From Desulfarculus sp. (GTDB lineage Bacteria; Desulfobacterota; Desulfarculia; Desulfarculales; Desulfarculaceae): 6,092 bases of DNA. This document shows positions 1 to 5,000 of this stretch, piece after piece. The notes beneath the pieces are model-generated. The model was not told the DNA's origin, ran no database searches, and worked only from the letters and a program-made list of their open reading frames with translations. Position numbers and translations under genes: made by a program. Within the stretch, counting starts at the first letter, position 1, and every line of letters starts with the position of its first letter. The stretch spans positions 1-6,092 of the forward strand of contig JAIUYB010000156.1 of NCBI GenBank assembly GCA_020216625.1, in the 5' to 3' direction.

Positions 1-165
1 CTTGACCTCCACCAGGCAGACCCGGCAGGCCCCGGTGGGGGTGCAGCCCTTGAGATGGCACAGGGTGGGGATTTTCACGCCGTTGGCCTGGGCCACCTCC
101 AAGATGGTCTGCCCCGGCGTGAACTCCACCGGCTTACCGTTTAAGGTGAGCGTGGGATTGGCCAT
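1..165 (-). CDS. N-terminal fragment of a 2Fe-2S ferredoxin-domain oxidoreductase subunit (NuoG / formate dehydrogenase / hydrogenase type)
   Basis: Fifty-five codons are visible, from ATG at 165 to the window edge; the C-terminal part lies outside. The protein begins MANPTLTLNGKPVEFTPGQT, a beta-grasp ferredoxin fold opening. Cysteines are at residues 36, 41, 47 and 50, in the setting TLCHLKGC...GACRVCLVEV. The spacing C36-x10-C47-x2-C50 is that of the 2Fe-2S cluster at the N-terminus of NuoG, NAD-linked formate dehydrogenase alpha subunits and HoxU/HndD-type hydrogenase subunits. The fourth ligand would lie downstream. C41 is an extra cysteine not needed for that pattern. A GGAG sits seven to ten bases before the ATG. 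Such subunits pass electrons between NAD(P)H, formate or hydrogen and further Fe-S clusters. Which one this is cannot be decided from 55 residues. The domain call is firm and the enzyme identity is not. Confidence 0.85.
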   Translation of the reverse strand, partial: MANPTLTLNGKPVEFTPGQTILEVAQANGVKIPTLCHLKGCTPTGACRVCLVEVK

Positions 166-240
166 GATTCGCTCCACAGCAACACGACCACGCCCCCCGG
201 GCGCGTCGCGGAATAAGGATGACAGACTCGTGCCTTTCAC

Positions 241-269
241 GGCATACGGCAGTTGGGCCCTAAAGTCAA
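241..269 (-). promoter_or_regulatory. Sigma-70-like promoter for the 2Fe-2S gene
   Basis: On the minus strand TTGACT (269-264, 5 of 6 to the -35 consensus) is followed after exactly 17 bases by TATGCC (246-241, 3 of 6 to the -10 consensus). Transcription would begin near 234, giving a leader of about 69 bases before the ATG at 165. The -35 and spacing are good; the -10 is weak. Confidence 0.5.
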
Positions 270-396
270 GCTTTTCACGTCTTCCGAAGCCTCGCGGCCC
301 CCGGCGGCGCGGGGCGGCCTGGGAGGATTTCCCCTGTCAGGAAGCCATGTTGTCCGCGCCCCGGCGGGCGTGGACGCCTCCGGTCCGCCCGGCAAG

Positions 397-404
397 ATGA
401 TAAT
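397..404 (+). promoter_or_regulatory. Fur/PerR-type operator half-site upstream of perR
   Basis: ATGATAAT matches one arm of the Fur-family box (8 contiguous bases of GATAATGATAATCATTATC); the other arm is not conserved. The same 8-mer occurs in reverse complement (ATTATCAT) at 1004-1011 in front of the catalase gene. It lies about 15 bases upstream of the perR -35 element, consistent with autoregulation, but it is only a half-site. Confidence 0.35.
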
Positions 405-417
405 TGCGGATCGGGCG

Positions 418-446
418 TTGACGGGGGATTCTGGGAGGTGGATACT
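418..446 (+). promoter_or_regulatory. Sigma-70-like promoter for perR
   Basis: TTGACG (418-423, 5 of 6) and GATACT (441-446, 4 of 6) are separated by 17 bases. The predicted start near 453 gives an 80-base leader before the ATG at 533. The -10 hexamer is also the left arm of the inverted repeat GATACT-N11-AGTATC. Confidence 0.55.
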
Positions 447-463
447 GGTGCGAGAATAGTATC
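441..463. promoter_or_regulatory. Inverted repeat over the perR -10 element and start site (possible operator)
   Basis: GATACT (441-446) and AGTATC (458-463) are perfect 6-base inverted arms around an 11-base spacer, with arm centres 17 bases apart. The left arm is the predicted -10 and the right arm lies just past the predicted start site, a placement typical of repressor sites. It does not match the Fur/PerR consensus, so a different regulator, or none, may be involved. Confidence 0.35.
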
Positions 464-532
464 GAAAACCAATCACCGCCCCTCCAGGCCGGCCCGCCCG
501 CCCGACCGCCCCGGGACCAGGATTCCCAGCCC

Positions 533-970
533 ATGAGCCAGCGGCGCCTCGACCAAATCACCCAGGCCCTCAAAGAACGGGGCTATCGCCTGACACCACA
601 GCGCCTGGCGGTGCTCGGAGTCCTGGCCCAGAGCCCGGACCACCCCAGCGTCGAGGAGATCCACCACCAGGTCCGCCGTGACTTCCCCACCACCAGCCTG
701 GCCACCATCTACAAAACCGTGCATCTTCTCAAGGAGATGGGCGAGGTCCTGGAGCTGGGCTTCGCCGATTGGGGCAGCCGCTACGACGGACGGCGACCCT
801 ATCCCCACCCGCACGTCATTTGCACCCAGTGCGGGGCGGTGGTGGACCACGAACTGGCGGGCATGGCGGATATCTCTCGCGAAGTATCCGATAAAACAGG
901 ATATTCCATCAGCCACCACCGCCTGGACTTCTTTGGCCTCTGCCCCCGCTGCCGCGCCACCGTCAAATAG
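533..970 (+). CDS. perR: PerR-type peroxide-sensing Fur-family repressor
   Basis: This 145-residue protein has the usual length of the Fur family. The N-terminal winged helix (about residues 1-80) carries RLTPQR (19-24) and the recognition helix ATIYKTVHLL (57-66). The regulatory metal ligands of Bacillus PerR have counterparts here: H37, D85 (in SRYD), H92, H94 and D105. The structural zinc site is two CxxC pairs, C97/C100 and C137/C140. Asp at position 85, together with D105, is the mark of PerR rather than Fur. In PerR, Fe(II) at this site reacts with peroxide and oxidises the histidines, releasing DNA. The gene sits directly upstream of a catalase on the same strand, the classic PerR target. 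A weak AGGA lies 10 bases before the ATG. Iron-bound PerR should repress the catalase and perhaps itself. The peroxide-sensor assignment is inferred from ligands and context. Confidence 0.9.
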   Translation: MSQRRLDQITQALKERGYRLTPQRLAVLGVLAQSPDHPSVEEIHHQVRRDFPTTSLATIYKTVHLLKEMGEVLELGFADWGSRYDGRRPYPHPHVICTQCGAVVDHELAGMADISREVSDKTGYSISHHRLDFFGLCPRCRATVK

Positions 971-990
971 CCACATCTTTTTTTTCGCGT

Positions 991-1016
991 TAATCGGAAA
1001 ATCATTATCATAAAAT
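991..1016 (+). promoter_or_regulatory. Catalase promoter region with Fur/PerR-box-like operator
   Basis: Positions 991-1009 match the 19-base Fur consensus at 13 of 19 positions, including ten contiguous bases (AATCATTATC, 1000-1009). A good -10 candidate, TAAAAT (1011-1016, 5 of 6), follows immediately; no good -35 is seen at 15-18 base spacing. The whole 971-1020 stretch is AT-rich, with a run of eight T at 978-985, in otherwise GC-rich DNA. A repressor bound here would cover the promoter. Start near 1023 would leave a leader of about 74 bases. A match to the B. subtilis PerR box is only 9 of 14, so the site's exact form is uncertain. Confidence 0.5.
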
Positions 1017-1085
1017 AAAAGGTGTACCAAGGCCCCGGCGGCTCCCGGGCCGACCGGTCATCCCCCCCAATCCCTAACCACTTTT

Positions 1086-1090
1086 GGAGG
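1086..1090 (+). promoter_or_regulatory. Ribosome binding site of the catalase
   Basis: GGAGG with a six-base gap to ATG 1097. It decides the start over ATG 1091 (gap zero) and the upstream GTG 1022. Confidence 0.8.
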
Positions 1091-1096
1091 ATGCTA

Positions 1097-2608
1097 ATGT
1101 CCGATAAAGACCGCACCCTGACCACCGCCTTCGGGATCCCGGTGGGCGATGACCAGAACAGCCTCACCGCCGGACCGCGCGGGCCGATCCTGATGCAGGA
1201 CGCGCACTTGTTGGAGAAACTGGCCCACTTCGACCGCGAACGCATCCCGGAGCGGGTGGTGCACGCCAAGGGCGCCGGGGCCTACGGCTACTTCGAGGTC
1301 ACCGCCGACGTCACCCAATGGACCAAGGCCAAGTTCCTCTCCTCGGTGGGCAAACGAACCGAGGTCTTCGCCCGCTTCTCCACCGTGGGCGGCGAGAAGG
1401 GCTCGGCCGACGCCGCCCGCGATCCCCGAGGCTTCGCGGTCAAGTTCTACACCGAGGAAGGCAACTACGACTTCGTGGGCAACAACACCCCGGTCTTCTT
1501 CATCCGCGATCCCCTGAAGTTCCCCGACTTCATCCACACCCAGAAACGCCATCCGGCCACCAACTGCCCCGATCCCGACATGTTCTGGGACTTCCTCTCC
1601 CTGACCCCGGAGTCCATCCACCAGGTGACGATCCTTTTCTCCGATCGCGGCACCCCGGCCACCTACCGCCACATGAACGGCTATTCCAGCCACACCTACA
1701 AGTGGTACAACGCCCGGGGCGAATATTTCTGGGTGCAGTACCACTTCAAGACCGACCAGGGGATCAAGAACCTCACCCGCCAGCAGGCCCAGGCCCTCAA
1801 GGGATCCGACCCCGACCACGCCACCCGCGACCTCCACCAGGCCATCGCCAAGGGCGACTTCCCCTCCTGGACCCTGGAGATGCAAATCCTGACTCCGGAG
1901 CAGGCCCGGGACTTCAAATGGGACATCACCGACATCACCAAGGTCTGGCCCCACGCCGAGGTGCCGCCGATCAAGATCGGCAAGCTGGTGCTCGACCGCA
2001 ACCCGGTCAACTACTTCGCCGAGGTGGAGCAGGCCGCCTTCTGCCCCGGCAATCTGGTGCCCGGCATCGCCATCAGCCCCGACAAGATGCTCCAGGCCCG
2101 GGTTTTCTCCTACCATGACACCCACCTGCACCGCCTGGGACCCAACTACCACCTGATCCCGGTCAACCGCCCCAAGGGACGGCCGGAAACCAGCTATCAG
2201 CGCGATGGGTTCATGCGCACCGACGACGGCGGCGGCTCCGGCCCCAACTACTGGCCCAACAGCTTCGGCGGCCCCGGCCCCGACCCGGCCGCCAAGGAGC
2301 CGTCCATCCCCCTGGAGGGCGAGGCCGACCGCTACGCCTACAGCTTCCCCAACGACGACTTCGTCCAGCCCGGCAACCTCTATCGCCAGGTGATGACCGA
2401 GACCGACCGCGCCAACCTGGTGGGCAACATCGTCGATCACCTGGGCGGAGCCCAGAAGCGCATTCAACTGCGCCAGACCGCCATCTTCTACAAGGCCGAT
2501 CCGGACTACGGCACCCGGGTGGCCCAGGGCCTGGGCCTGGACCTGGCCGAGGTCAAGCGCCTGGCCACCCTGAGCCAAGAGGAGCGCGCCGCCGCCACCG
2601 CGGCGTAG
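1097..2608 (+). CDS. katA: Monofunctional heme catalase, small-subunit type
   Basis: This 503-residue protein decomposes hydrogen peroxide to water and oxygen in the cytoplasm. Its length fits small-subunit (about 500 residue) heme catalases, without the C-terminal domain of the large-subunit class. The proximal signature is present, with catalytic H56 in [12 protein letters not shown] and N129 in VGNNTPVFF. The 73-residue spacing equals that of the bovine enzyme (H75/N148). The heme-binding motif RVFSYHDTH has R335 and the axial ligand Y339, again at the expected distance. The start at 1097 is chosen because GGAGG (1086-1090) ends six bases before it. ATG 1091 abuts that site, and GTG 1022 would add 25 unrelated residues. 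It follows perR by 126 bases with its own AT-rich operator region, so it is likely induced by peroxide. In an anaerobe it serves oxygen and peroxide tolerance. Confidence 0.97.
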   Translation: MSDKDRTLTTAFGIPVGDDQNSLTAGPRGPILMQDAHLLEKLAHFDRERIPERVVHAKGAGAYGYFEVTADVTQWTKAKFLSSVGKRTEVFARFSTVGGEKGSADAARDPRGFAVKFYTEEGNYDFVGNNTPVFFIRDPLKFPDFIHTQKRHPATNCPDPDMFWDFLSLTPESIHQVTILFSDRGTPATYRHMNGYSSHTYKWYNARGEYFWVQYHFKTDQGIKNLTRQQAQALKGSDPDHATRDLHQAIAKGDFPSWTLEMQILTPEQARDFKWDITDITKVWPHAEVPPIKIGKLVLDRNPVNYFAEVEQAAFCPGNLVPGIAISPDKMLQARVFSYHDTHLHRLGPNYHLIPVNRPKGRPETSYQRDGFMRTDDGGGSGPNYWPNSFGGPGPDPAAKEPSIPLEGEADRYAYSFPNDDFVQPGNLYRQVMTETDRANLVGNIVDHLGGAQKRIQLRQTAIFYKADPDYGTRVAQGLGLDLAEVKRLATLSQEERAAATAA

Positions 2609-2639
2609 GGGGAAAGAGAGAGAGAAAGAAAGAAAGAAA
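2607..2639 (+). repeat. Homopurine tract with GA and GAAA microsatellite
   Basis: Thirty-three purines in a row, made of a G run, (GA)n and then four GAAA-like units, begin in the catalase stop codon and run to the foot of the following hairpin. On the minus strand this is a pyrimidine (CTTT)n tract. Such tracts can slip in replication and can form triplex structures; no function is shown here. Confidence 0.75.
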
Positions 2640-2640
2640 T

Positions 2641-2682
2641 GCGGGGGAACCCTCTTTGGGGGCCCAAAGAGGGTTCCCCCGC
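2641..2682. terminator. Long perfect palindrome downstream of the catalase (hairpin, possible terminator)
   Basis: Left arm 2641-2660 and right arm 2663-2682 are perfect 20-base reverse complements around GG, so the inner pairs must open to form a loop. This is a very stable GC-rich stem 32 bases after the catalase stop. There is no U tract on its plus-strand 3' side (CGCCCCCTCCC follows). The U-rich side is on the minus strand, where ATTTCTTTCTTTC follows. It may end or stabilise the catalase mRNA, or block antisense transcription. A second weaker stem, CCCTCCC (2686-2692) with GGGAGGG (2706-2712), follows it. Confidence 0.5.
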
Positions 2683-2730
2683 GCCCCCTCCCAGAAAAGC
2701 CAGGGGGGAGGGCGAGGGAGGCAAATAGCC

Positions 2731-2760
2731 CTGACGGCGGTGGCGCGGCGGGTGTAAACT
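2731..2760 (+). promoter_or_regulatory. Weak sigma-70-like promoter for the Nudix gene
   Basis: CTGACG (2731-2736, 4 of 6) and TAAACT (2755-2760, 4 of 6) are 18 bases apart. Transcription would start near 2767, only a few bases before ATG 2770, which would make the message nearly leaderless. This fits the absence of a Shine-Dalgarno sequence. Confidence 0.35.
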
Positions 2761-2769
2761 TGATGCGTC

Positions 2770-3399
2770 ATGTCCGAACGACTCGCCAATACCGCCCAGG
2801 CCCTCGCCGCCGCCCTCTCCGGACGCCAGCCCCGGAGCCTCGACAGCCCCGACGCCCGTCCGGCGGCGGTGTTGATGCCTCTGTGGGAAGACGACGGCCG
2901 GGTGCAGGTGGTCTTCACCAAACGCACCGCCACCCTGCCCCACCACGCCGGCCAGATCTCCTTTCCGGGCGGCATGTCCGATCCCGAGGACCCGGACCCC
3001 GAAACCACCGCCCTGCGCGAAACCTGCGCGGAGATCGGGGTCTGCCAGGGCCTGGTGGAGGTCGTCGCCCGTCTGGACCAGCTCCTGACCATCACCAACT
3101 TCCTGGTCACCCCCTTCCTGGGGGTCATCGCGCCCGGCGCGCCCTTCCGCCCCAACCCGGTGGAAGTGGAACGGTTGGTGGTGGTGCCCCTGGCCAAGGT
3201 CCTGGACCCGGCCAGCTACCGCCCCACCGAGGTGCGCTGGCAGGGCATGTCCTTGAGCCAGACCGCCCTGGAGCACCAGGGCGACATCATCTGGGGAGCC
3301 ACCGGGCGAATGCTGCTCAACCTGCTGGAAATCCTGGGCGATGAAGGCCGGTCCCGAGTGCTGGCCGCCGCCGGCGGCAACGGCCAGGGTCGGACCTGA
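2770..3399 (+). CDS. Nudix hydrolase, CoA diphosphatase (NudL/NUDT7) type, with an altered Nudix box
   Basis: This 209-residue protein matches the CoA-diphosphatase branch of the Nudix family. The segment VFTKRTATLPHHAGQISFPG (residues 48-67) corresponds to the conserved T-x-R...HAGQ..FPGG motif that precedes the Nudix box in NudL/YeaB and NUDT7. The Nudix box runs from G68 to V91, one residue longer than the standard 23, as in that branch. It ends RETCAEIGV, so E84 and E88 are present but the acidic residue expected at position 87 is alanine (codon GCG; GAG would give Glu). Such enzymes cleave CoA or acyl-CoA to phosphopantetheine and 3',5'-ADP. The start is fixed by an in-frame TGA at 2761, and no ribosome binding site is visible. 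The family call is firm. Activity and substrate are uncertain because of the missing acidic residue. Confidence 0.85.
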   Translation: MSERLANTAQALAAALSGRQPRSLDSPDARPAAVLMPLWEDDGRVQVVFTKRTATLPHHAGQISFPGGMSDPEDPDPETTALRETCAEIGVCQGLVEVVARLDQLLTITNFLVTPFLGVIAPGAPFRPNPVEVERLVVVPLAKVLDPASYRPTEVRWQGMSLSQTALEHQGDIIWGATGRMLLNLLEILGDEGRSRVLAAAGGNGQGRT

Positions 3400-3414
3400 G
3401 CGCCAAATAAGTGC

Positions 3415-3443
3415 TGGACAGGCCCGGAGGCGTCGTGTAAGTT
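3415..3443 (+). promoter_or_regulatory. Possible promoter for the tRNA gene
   Basis: TGGACA (3415-3420, 5 of 6) is followed after 17 bases by TAAGTT (3438-3443, 3 of 6). The start would fall near 3450, just before the mature tRNA 5' end at 3455. The -10 is poor. Confidence 0.35.
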
Positions 3444-3454
3444 TTGCTTCCTGT

Positions 3455-3531
3455 CGGGACGTGGCTCAGACTGGTAGAGCACTGCGTTCGGGACGCAGGG
3501 GTCGCTGGTTCAAATCCAGTCGTCCCGACCA
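3455..3531 (+). tRNA. tRNA-Pro, anticodon CGG
   Basis: A complete 77-base cloverleaf. The acceptor stem is CGGGACG/CGTCCCG, with the C1-G72 pair typical of bacterial tRNA-Pro. The D stem is GCTC/GAGC. The anticodon stem is CTGCG/CGCAG around loop TTCGGGA, giving anticodon CGG (3489-3491) with G37 next to it. The variable loop has five bases. The T arm is GCTGG-TTCAAAT-CCAGT, with one G-U pair. The discriminator is A and the CCA end is encoded (3529-3531). It reads CCG proline codons. It stands alone between the Nudix gene and a terminator; I saw no duplicated 3' end that would mark an integration site. Confidence 0.97.
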
Positions 3532-3535
3532 TCAG

Positions 3536-3580
3536 ACGAAAAAGCGCGGCGGCCGTTCAACGGTCGCCGCGTTCGTTTTT
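3536..3580. terminator. Bidirectional intrinsic terminator between the tRNA and the HAD phosphatase gene
   Basis: An 11-base stem, 3545-3555 with 3561-3571 (one G-U pair), encloses the loop TTCAA. It is flanked by five A on the left (3539-3543) and five T on the right (3576-3580), and ACGAA/TTCGT (3536-3540 and 3572-3576) can extend the pairing. It therefore ends the tRNA transcript on the plus strand and the convergent lipid operon on the minus strand, whose stop codon is at 3592-3590. Confidence 0.88.
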
Positions 3581-3589
3581 GGGGGCGGC

Positions 3590-4255
3590 TCAGAATTTGC
3601 GGATGGGCCAGCCCCGGCGCAGGGCGTGCAGGCGCAGGCGGGCGTCGGGGTTGACCGCCACCGGGTTGCCCACCAAGGACAGCACCGCCAGGTCGGAGTG
3701 ATGGTCGCCGTAGGCGTAGGAGGCGGCCAGGTCCAGGCGGCGATTTTCGGCCAACTCCCTCACCAGGCGGGCCTTTTCCTGGCCATAGGGCCGCGGGTTG
3801 CTTAAGGTCCCGGCCAGGGTTCCGTTCTCCACCGCCAAGCGGGCGGCCAGGGCCAAGTCGGCCTCCAGGTCCCGGGCCAAAAGATCGGCCAGCGGCCCCA
3901 GGGAGCCGGTCAGGAGCACCACCAGGTGGCCGGCGGCCTGGTGCTGGCGCACCATGCGCCGCCCGGCCGGGCTGATCCGGGGCCGAATCTCGCCAATGAA
4001 GCACTCCCCGGCCAGGCGCTGGAACTCCTCCGGGTCCTTATCCTTGAAATGATACTTGTTTTCCTTCACCAGCCCCGAGCCCAGGCGCTCCCAGTGGCGG
4101 GCCAGATAGGCCAGGTAGCGCCCCAGGTCGCCCGGCCCCAGGAAGCGCTTGCGGATCAGGAAGCGGGCGAAGAGCTTTTCCATGGACTCCGGCCCCACCA
4201 GGGTCCGGTCCACGTCGAAAAAGGCCGCGGCCGGCGCCGACGCGGAGGCGGTCAT
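3590..4255 (-). CDS. HAD-IB (phosphoserine phosphatase-like) phosphatase, probably acting on a phospholipid intermediate
   Basis: This 221-residue protein shows all four HAD motifs: I, FFDVDRTL with nucleophile D14 and acid/base D16; II, VVLLTGS with T116; III, K161; IV, GDHHSD with D184 and D188. The region between I and II is a small helical cap, as in subfamily IB. The motif GNPVAVNPD (196-204) is typical of IB members, which include phosphatidylglycerophosphatase C. The start ATG (4255-4253) overlaps the stop of the upstream CDP-alcohol phosphatidyltransferase by one base (TGATG), so translation is probably coupled. The likely role is removing the phosphate left by that enzyme, for example from phosphatidylglycerol phosphate. 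The substrate is inferred from context only. The frame stays open upstream to 4810, but that part overlaps the neighbour and is not coding. Confidence 0.85.
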   Translation of the reverse strand: MTASASAPAAAFFDVDRTLVGPESMEKLFARFLIRKRFLGPGDLGRYLAYLARHWERLGSGLVKENKYHFKDKDPEEFQRLAGECFIGEIRPRISPAGRRMVRQHQAAGHLVVLLTGSLGPLADLLARDLEADLALAARLAVENGTLAGTLSNPRPYGQEKARLVRELAENRRLDLAASYAYGDHHSDLAVLSLVGNPVAVNPDARLRLHALRRGWPIRKF

Positions 4256-4896
4256 CACGGGGTGCCTCCGCCGGGGGAGGGTTGGGCCGGGCCCTGGATG
4301 GCGCGGATGTCCAGGAGCACCGGCACTCCCCGGGCCAGGCACAACAACACCGTGAAATAGACCAGGAAAGTGGAGACCGGCCGCACCCAGGCCGCTTGGC
4401 CCAGCCAGGCGCTCCCCAACTCCAGGGCCATCTCCAGGGTCAGACCGCCGAAGGCCAGGCCCTTGGCCAGGCCATAGAGCCCGCGCATGAAGCGGCCCGA
4501 GACCAGGAACCGCCCCCAGGACGAGTGCATCATGCCAAAGGCGCTGTAGCCCCGGGCCAGGGCGAAACCGCGCAGGCCGTCCACCACGAAGGAGCGGATG
4601 ATGAACAGGATCGGCACCCAGACCGGCACCTGGCCCAGGTGGGCGAAGACGATCCAGAGCACGTTCTCCACCACCCGGTCGATGGCGATGTCCAGCACGC
4701 TGCCCAGGTCGGTGACCTGGTTCTTGGTCCGGGCCCAGTAGCCGTCGAACCAGTCCATGAGATATAGCACCGCCAAGAGCGCCAGGGCGGCCAGCGCGGC
4801 CGGAGCCCATTGCAGATACAAAAGCCCCACCAACAACAGGAGCAAGGGCAACCGCGACAGGGTTATAATATTGGCGGTGGACATCTGGGCGGTCAC
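4255..4896 (-). CDS. CDP-alcohol phosphatidyltransferase, diverged PgsA-like
   Basis: A 213-residue membrane enzyme that should transfer a phosphatidyl group from CDP-diacylglycerol to an alcohol at the inner membrane. The complete family signature D-G-x2-A-R-x8-G-x3-D-x3-D is present at D51, G52, A55, R56, G65, D69 and D73, with D48 in front. Hydrophobic segments lie at about 9-28, 31-47, 77-100, 142-158 and 174-197. RSFVVDGLRGFALARG (101-116) resembles the REx4SxLRE helix of PgsA. However, the family motif ends LDIAIDR, where PgsA usually has LDPxADK. The DR form is reminiscent of phosphatidylinositol phosphate synthases, and PgsA's GKxKT is not seen. The start is GTG 4896, supported by GGAG (4908-4905) eight bases upstream; ATG 4884 is the alternative without a site. 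It is the first gene of an operon with the HAD phosphatase. The family is firm; the acceptor alcohol is not determined. Confidence 0.88.
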   Translation of the reverse strand: MTAQMSTANIITLSRLPLLLLLVGLLYLQWAPAALAALALLAVLYLMDWFDGYWARTKNQVTDLGSVLDIAIDRVVENVLWIVFAHLGQVPVWVPILFIIRSFVVDGLRGFALARGYSAFGMMHSSWGRFLVSGRFMRGLYGLAKGLAFGGLTLEMALELGSAWLGQAAWVRPVSTFLVYFTVLLCLARGVPVLLDIRAIQGPAQPSPGGGTP

Positions 4897-4940
4897 GGCG
4901 GGGCTCCAGTGCCTGACGGGACGGTTACGCTCCGATGACC

Positions 4941-4975
4941 AGTCTAAAAAAGGGTCCGCGGCCTGTCAATGTCAA
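4941..4975 (-). promoter_or_regulatory. Strong sigma-70-type promoter for the lipid operon
   Basis: On the minus strand a perfect TTGACA (4969-4964) is followed after 17 bases by TAGACT (4946-4941, 4 of 6). A second TTGACA lies directly in front (4975-4970), making a tandem 6-base repeat. Start near 4934 gives a leader of about 38 bases before GTG 4896. This is the best promoter in the window. Confidence 0.7.
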
Positions 4976-4990
4976 CCGGGCCGGAGAGAG

Positions 4991-4995
4991 GGAGG
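4991..4995 (+). promoter_or_regulatory. Ribosome binding site of the small secreted protein
   Basis: GGAGG ends five bases before ATG 5001. It decides the start in favour of 5001 over the in-frame ATG 4935, which has no such site and would put 22 charged residues before the signal peptide. Confidence 0.75.
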
Positions 4996-5000
4996 CGCGT

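Larger units (their letters stand above)
166..532. other. Divergent intergenic region between the 2Fe-2S gene and perR
   Basis: About 370 bases without a convincing gene. It holds a minus-strand promoter candidate (241-269), a plus-strand promoter candidate (418-446), an inverted repeat over the latter (441-463) and a Fur/PerR-type half-site (397-404). The leader of the minus-strand gene can fold a GC-rich hairpin at 185-208 (CGAC and GCGCCC pairing with GGGCGT and GTCG, one bulged base), about 20 bases before its start codon. Short open frames here (for example 253-459) have no ribosome binding site or recognisable protein and look like chance frames in GC-rich DNA. Confidence 0.6.

Noticed and set aside
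971..990. Run of eight T after perR as an intrinsic terminator
   Set aside because: No stable hairpin precedes it; better read as part of the AT-rich catalase promoter region.
473..1030. Open frame antisense to perR
   Set aside because: No ribosome binding site or recognisable protein; the plus-strand frame has complete PerR motifs.
1022..1096. N-terminal extension of the catalase from GTG 1022
   Set aside because: The 25 extra residues are unlike catalase, overlap the leader, and GGAGG fits ATG 1097.
1094..2578. 494-codon open frame antisense to the catalase gene
   Set aside because: It is a shadow of the strongly coded catalase in GC-rich DNA; its product is low-complexity Gly/Val/Ala/Leu sequence with no motif.
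2760..3344. Plus-strand open frame beside the Nudix gene
   Set aside because: Pro/Arg/Gly-rich shadow in the wrong frame; the Nudix motifs are in the 2770 frame.
3455..3531. tRNA gene as an integration site for a mobile element
   Set aside because: No integrase gene and no repeat of the tRNA 3' end seen in the window.
4256..4810. Upstream extension of the HAD phosphatase frame on the minus strand
   Set aside because: It lies in another frame over the phosphatidyltransferase and encodes Gly/Pro/Arg-rich shadow sequence; the phosphatase starts at 4255.
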